From Gemmatimonadota bacterium (GTDB taxonomy: Bacteria; Latescibacterota; UBA2968; UBA8231), in contig JAPPEF010000300.1 in NCBI GenBank assembly GCA_028875335.1, positions 1-16,626 of the forward strand: a DNA stretch of 16,626 nt, written 5' to 3'. Every line of letters starts with the position of its first letter. Within the stretch, counting starts at the first letter, position 1. The notes under the pieces are model-generated. The model made no database searches, was not told the DNA's origin, and saw only the letters and a list, made by a program, of their open reading frames with translations. A program made the position numbers and the translations under genes. This document shows positions 13,719 through 16,626 of the stretch, one piece after another.

Positions 13719-13748
13719 ATCTGCATTTATCTGCGTTCATCTGCGGAT
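13719..13748. repeat. Three 10-base tandem units (ATCTGCnnnn), dispersed-repeat-like
   Basis: Between the acetate kinase and dehydratase genes lie three consecutive decamers: atctgcattt (13719-13728), atctgcgttc (13729-13738) and atctgcggat (13739-13748). Sequences of the ATCTGCGTTCATCTGCGG type recur between genes in many unrelated bacterial genomes. They give spurious reading frames with FICVHLR-like peptides, as seen here. I see only this one copy in the window. Its function is unknown. Confidence 0.6.
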
Positions 13749-13761
13749 ACTTTTGCGCTTC

Positions 13762-14961
13762 TTAGGGCCGCGCCGGGCTGCCGTCGGGCAAGCGCGTCTG
13801 CGTCCACCCAATGACCTCGTCTTCACAAGGGTACTTAGCCGCCAAGTCCTCGTCGATGTCGATCCCCAATCCCGGCCCGTCGCTCGGATACATATACCCG
13901 TTGCGCACCTCGGGCAGCCCCGGAAACATTTCGTACACGTGCTCTGCGAACCGACACCATTCCTGTATCCCAAAATTAGGTGCCCACAAGTCCAAGTGCA
14001 GGTTGGCCGCGTGCCCCACCGGCGAGGTGTCGCCCGGGCCGTGCCAAGCCGTGCGCACCCCGTACATCTGCCCGAAGGCCGCCACATTGCGCGCCGGCGT
14101 GATCCCACCCATCTGGCTCACGTGCATGCGCATGAAGTCAATTAATCGCCCCTCAATGAGCGGCGTCCACTCGTGCGGATGGTTGAACAACTCGCCCATA
14201 GCCTGCGGCGTCGCGCACTGCTGGCGGATGTGGCGAAACCACTCGATGTCTTCGGGCGCGAGCGCGTCCTCCAAGAAGAACAGCTTGAACTCCTCCACGT
14301 CCTTGGCAAAGCCCACCGCCTCAATTGGGTGCAGCCGCTCGTGAATGTCGTGCAGCAGTTCCACCTCAAAGCCCAGTTCTGCGCGGATGTGCGCAAACAT
14401 CCGCAGGTGGTTCAGCATGTACTCTTTGCGGTTGTAATACGCGCCTTCGGGCGCGCCCTCGGGCTTGACCAAGGTCGATGCCTTGCCGCCGTAACCGCCC
14501 ATCTGGCAGCGGATGTAGCGATAGCCTTGCTCCTGGAACTGACGGATGCTATCGACGACGGCCTCGGGCGTATCGCCGCCCGCGTGGCCGTACACCGCAG
14601 CTCCCTCGCGGCACTTGCCGCCCAGTAATTGGTACACCGGCATCCCCGCCCGCTTGCCCTTGATGTCCCACAGTGCCTGATCGACGCCAGAGATGGCGTT
14701 GTTGAGCACCGGGCCGTTGCGCCAATAGCCGCTGACCATCAACATCTGCCAAGTCTCCTCAATCCGGTCCACGTCGCGGCCAATGAGGAAGGGCTTGAAA
14801 TGCTGCTCGATGGCCGTATGCACGGCGTGGAAGCGCTGGGTAAAGGTCGCACAACCGAGGCCGTACAGGCCATCGTCCGACGTTACAATTTTGACGATGA
14901 CCAAGCGAGATCCGGCCGGTTGGGTGAGAATGGTTTGGACGTCTTTAATGGTAACGGGCAT
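13762..14961 (-). CDS. Mandelate racemase/enolase-superfamily sugar-acid dehydratase (D-mannonate dehydratase type)
   Basis: A 399-residue enolase-superfamily enzyme, close to the roughly 400 of ManD/RspA proteins. The capping domain spans residues 1-115, with the YWRNGPVLNNAISGVDQALWDIKG region at 79-102. The barrel has metal ligands D205 (LHDIHERLH), E231 (FFLEDAL) and E257 (MGELFNHP), spaced 26 and 26 residues as in characterised ManD. Catalytic candidates are R151 and Y157 (IRCQMGGYGG), H207 and H307 (AWHGPGDTSPVGH). The expected reaction is dehydration of D-mannonate or a related aldonate to a 2-keto-3-deoxy acid. Low-efficiency and regulatory-like members exist, so activity is not certain. 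The start at 14961 is fixed by AAGGAG five bases upstream; the frame remains open to 15090. A promoter lies at 15003-15032. The acetate kinase gene follows after 91 bases. Confidence 0.87.
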   Translation of the reverse strand: MPVTIKDVQTILTQPAGSRLVIVKIVTSDDGLYGLGCATFTQRFHAVHTAIEQHFKPFLIGRDVDRIEETWQMLMVSGYWRNGPVLNNAISGVDQALWDIKGKRAGMPVYQLLGGKCREGAAVYGHAGGDTPEAVVDSIRQFQEQGYRYIRCQMGGYGGKASTLVKPEGAPEGAYYNRKEYMLNHLRMFAHIRAELGFEVELLHDIHERLHPIEAVGFAKDVEEFKLFFLEDALAPEDIEWFRHIRQQCATPQAMGELFNHPHEWTPLIEGRLIDFMRMHVSQMGGITPARNVAAFGQMYGVRTAWHGPGDTSPVGHAANLHLDLWAPNFGIQEWCRFAEHVYEMFPGLPEVRNGYMYPSDGPGLGIDIDEDLAAKYPCEDEVIGWTQTRLPDGSPARP

Positions 14962-15002
14962 GAGGTCTCCTTGTTGTTGGTTGTCGGTGAAAATCAGGGG
15001 GT

Positions 15003-15032
15003 ATTCTGCACACCGGCCCGCGTTTTTGTCAA
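15003..15032 (-). promoter_or_regulatory. Sigma-70-like promoter for the dehydratase gene
   Basis: The minus strand has a perfect -35 TTGACA (15032-15027), an 18-base spacer and the -10 CAGAAT (15008-15003, four of six matches). This predicts a transcript start near 14996 and a leader of about 35 bases before the ATG at 14961, whose AAGGAG lies at 14972-14967. The acetate kinase gene could be carried on the same transcript. Confidence 0.5.
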
Positions 15033-15084
15033 GGGGCACGCTGTCCTTGTCGGGGCGGGCGGCGACGGTTAGCTTAATCCCCCC

Positions 15085-15894
15085 ATGCACTGGCTACAAG
15101 CACTCATTTTAGGCCTAGTCCAAGGTCTGACCGAATTCCTGCCTATCAGCAGTACAGCTCACCTGCGAGTAGTGCCTCATTTTCTTGGCTGGGACGATCC
15201 AGGTGCGGCATTTTCCGCGGTGATCCAACTGGGGACGCTCGCGGCTGTATTCGCGTACTTCACCGCCGATGTCAAAAGGCTGGTCGTCGCCGCGCTGCAA
15301 GGGGTGGTGCATCGCAGCTTCAACTACAACCCAGACTGTCGCATGGCGTGGTCTATCGCCGTGGGCACCGTGCCCATTGCCGTGCTCGGCCTCGGAGGAC
15401 GCGACTTTATCGAGACCGAGGCCCGCCAACTCCCCCTCATCGCCGCGAGCTTGATCGTCCTCGCGCTGTTTTTAATACTGGCCGAGCGCGTAGGGCGGCG
15501 CGAGCGCACCATGCAGGATCTCGGCTTCTGGTCGATCCAGTTCATCGGCCTGTGCCAAGCTCTCGCCCTAATTCCCGGGTGTTCGCGGTCTGGCTCAACT
15601 ATCATGGGCGGGCTTTTTGTCGGCCTCCAGCGCGCCGATGCCGCCCGCTTCTCCTTTTTGCTCGGCCTGCCAGCTATTGGCGCAAGCGGCCTCCTACAAC
15701 TATTTGCCCTGCTCGAAGGAGGCCTAGGCAGCGCTGGGCTGCTGAGTTTGGGGCTGGGAATCCTCGCTGCCGCCGTCAGCGGCTACCTATCCATCGGCTT
15801 CCTCCTCCGCTTTCTCCAGCGCCACGGCACCTACTCGTTTGCCGCCTATCGCATCCTACTCGGCGGCCTCATCTTCTATTCACTGTACGGTTAA
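15085..15894 (+). CDS. uppP: Undecaprenyl-diphosphatase (UppP/BacA)
   Basis: A 269-residue integral membrane enzyme that removes a phosphate from undecaprenyl diphosphate, recycling the lipid carrier for peptidoglycan and other envelope glycans. It can confer bacitracin tolerance when abundant. Signature 1 is at the N-terminus: GLVQGLTEFLPISSTAH (10-26), with E17 and H26. Signature 2 is LCQALALIPGCSRSGSTI (156-173), with R168. The rest is hydrophobic segments typical of the family's membrane core. The usual GH after the SS is AH here (STAHL), a small deviation. The start is well fixed by the family N-terminus (MHWLQALILG). The bases before it are C-rich (taatcccccc) with no Shine-Dalgarno, which is unusual in this window. 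The aldolase gene follows after 17 bases. Confidence 0.95.
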   Translation: MHWLQALILGLVQGLTEFLPISSTAHLRVVPHFLGWDDPGAAFSAVIQLGTLAAVFAYFTADVKRLVVAALQGVVHRSFNYNPDCRMAWSIAVGTVPIAVLGLGGRDFIETEARQLPLIAASLIVLALFLILAERVGRRERTMQDLGFWSIQFIGLCQALALIPGCSRSGSTIMGGLFVGLQRADAARFSFLLGLPAIGASGLLQLFALLEGGLGSAGLLSLGLGILAAAVSGYLSIGFLLRFLQRHGTYSFAAYRILLGGLIFYSLYG

Positions 15895-15911
15895 ATCCAA
15901 CGGAGCTATCC

Positions 15912-16626
15912 ATGTATCCCAACAATCTAAAAGAGCGTTTGCGCAGCGGCGAAATCCTCTTTGGCACCAGCCTGTCGGCTCCCACCCCACACGTAGCCGG
16001 GTTGATCATTTCCACCGGTCCCGATTTTATCTGGGCCGACACCGAGCACATGCCCTTCGCCACCGAAGCGCTCGACTCGATCTTGGTGCTGGCGCGGATG
16101 CGCGGCGTCGCGCCCATGGTGCGCGTCGCGTGGAATGATCCCGCACTGATCAAGAAGGCGTACGACGCGGGCGCAGTCGCAGTAATGGTGCCCCAAGTCG
16201 ATACGGCCGAAGAAGCAGCCGCTGCGGTCGAGGCCGCCCGCTACGCACCCGAAGGCCGGCGCGGTCTCTCACCCATGTGGACCCAAATCGCGGGCGCGGA
16301 CTGGAACGAGGTCATCAAAACCGCCAATGAGGAGACGCTGGTCGTCCTCCAAATCGAAAGCCAGCGGGCCTACGACAACTTGGACGAAATCAAGCGCGTG
16401 CCCGGCGTTGACGTGCTTTTCGTTGGGCCATTGGACCTGTCGGCGACCGTGGGGACGATCACCAATACCGAGTCGCAGCAAGTGCGGGAAATCATGCGCG
16501 ACGTGCCGCAACAGCTAGCGGACACGGGAATCGCCGCGGGCACTACGCTGGCGGAAGTAGACCAGATTCAAGAGAAAATTCGCTGGGGATATCGCTACCT
16601 CAACGTCGGCAATGCCCTCCGCTACG
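15912..16626 (+). CDS. HpcH/HpaI aldolase/citrate lyase family protein (3' end cut by window)
   Basis: The first 238 codons of a class II, metal-dependent aldolase; the gene runs off the window, and the family is usually about 250-260 residues. The start has GGAG six bases upstream and lies 17 bases after the uppP stop, so co-transcription is likely. Family landmarks are WADTEHMPF (41-49, catalytic-base H46), R71 in PMVRVAW, VMVPQVDTAEEA (91-102), the RRGLSP loop (116-121), metal ligand E149 in LQIES and D175 in VGPLDLS. These enzymes reversibly cleave 4-hydroxy-2-oxo acids or 2-keto-3-deoxy sugar acids to pyruvate or oxaloacetate-type products plus an aldehyde. A link with the nearby dehydratase (2-keto-3-deoxy acid cleavage) is possible but unproven, since they lie on opposite strands. 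No signal peptide is seen. Confidence 0.9.
   Translation, partial: MYPNNLKERLRSGEILFGTSLSAPTPHVAGLIISTGPDFIWADTEHMPFATEALDSILVLARMRGVAPMVRVAWNDPALIKKAYDAGAVAVMVPQVDTAEEAAAAVEAARYAPEGRRGLSPMWTQIAGADWNEVIKTANEETLVVLQIESQRAYDNLDEIKRVPGVDVLFVGPLDLSATVGTITNTESQQVREIMRDVPQQLADTGIAAGTTLAEVDQIQEKIRWGYRYLNVGNALRY

Noticed and set aside
13693..14145. Plus-strand frame with a FICVHLR peptide
   Set aside because: The start of this frame is the translated ATCTGC repeat and the remainder is antisense to the dehydratase gene. This is a well-known type of spurious ORF.
1..16626. CRISPR arrays, tRNA or rRNA genes
   Set aside because: No regularly spaced identical repeats, cloverleaf-like segments or rRNA-like stretches were seen.

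Overview
The window is a gene-dense stretch of a bacterial chromosome, mostly high in GC with strong C/G preference at third codon positions. It holds about sixteen protein genes and no RNA gene that I can support. No gene-free stretch exceeds about 200 bases. The gene mix includes an ASPIC/UnbV lipoprotein, a membrane multiheme cytochrome fused to TPRs, a glycosidase-like beta-propeller, a nitrilase-family amidase, a mannonate-dehydratase-type enolase, an HpcH/HpaI aldolase and an atypical acetate kinase. This resembles uncultivated Planctomycetota-, Latescibacterota- or Poribacteria-type genomes. That placement is an inference from gene content only.

Left part (1-6057). An exported rhodanese gene begins at the window edge. 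It is followed by an AT-rich Phd-type antitoxin/VapC toxin pair with a palindromic operator over its promoter. Next is a two-gene unit of a beta-propeller protein and a carbon-nitrogen hydrolase. This unit converges on a large minus-strand gene for a CRTAC1-like lipoprotein. Divergent from that gene is a tightly coupled pair of small genes, a DUF6883-like protein and a DUF4926-like protein. The pair ends with a 25-base convergent overlap into the cytochrome gene.

Middle part (6033-12495, minus strand). A 954-residue protein combines five membrane helices, five CxxCH haem sites and C-terminal TPRs. Upstream of it lies an alpha/beta hydrolase. Next comes the most interesting block: three genes (9879-12292) joined by GTGA and 3-base junctions. 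They encode a ComEC-like metallo-beta-lactamase-fold enzyme, a probable small beta-barrel protein and an unknown protein opening with a GDFNP motif. A 68-codon ORF (12289-12495) bridges this block to the acetate kinase gene with ATGA overlaps at both ends. Its first dozen residues resemble the start of DUF499-type ATPases. The block has a weaker GC bias than its flanks, so it looks like an accessory, possibly defence-related, cassette. No function is proven.

Right part (12492-16626). A divergent acetate kinase and an enolase-superfamily sugar-acid dehydratase lie on the minus strand, the latter behind a recognisable promoter. Undecaprenyl-diphosphatase and a partial HpcH/HpaI aldolase follow on the plus strand. 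A dehydratase and an aldolase of these types fit sugar-acid catabolism, but they sit in different transcription units and a shared pathway is not shown.
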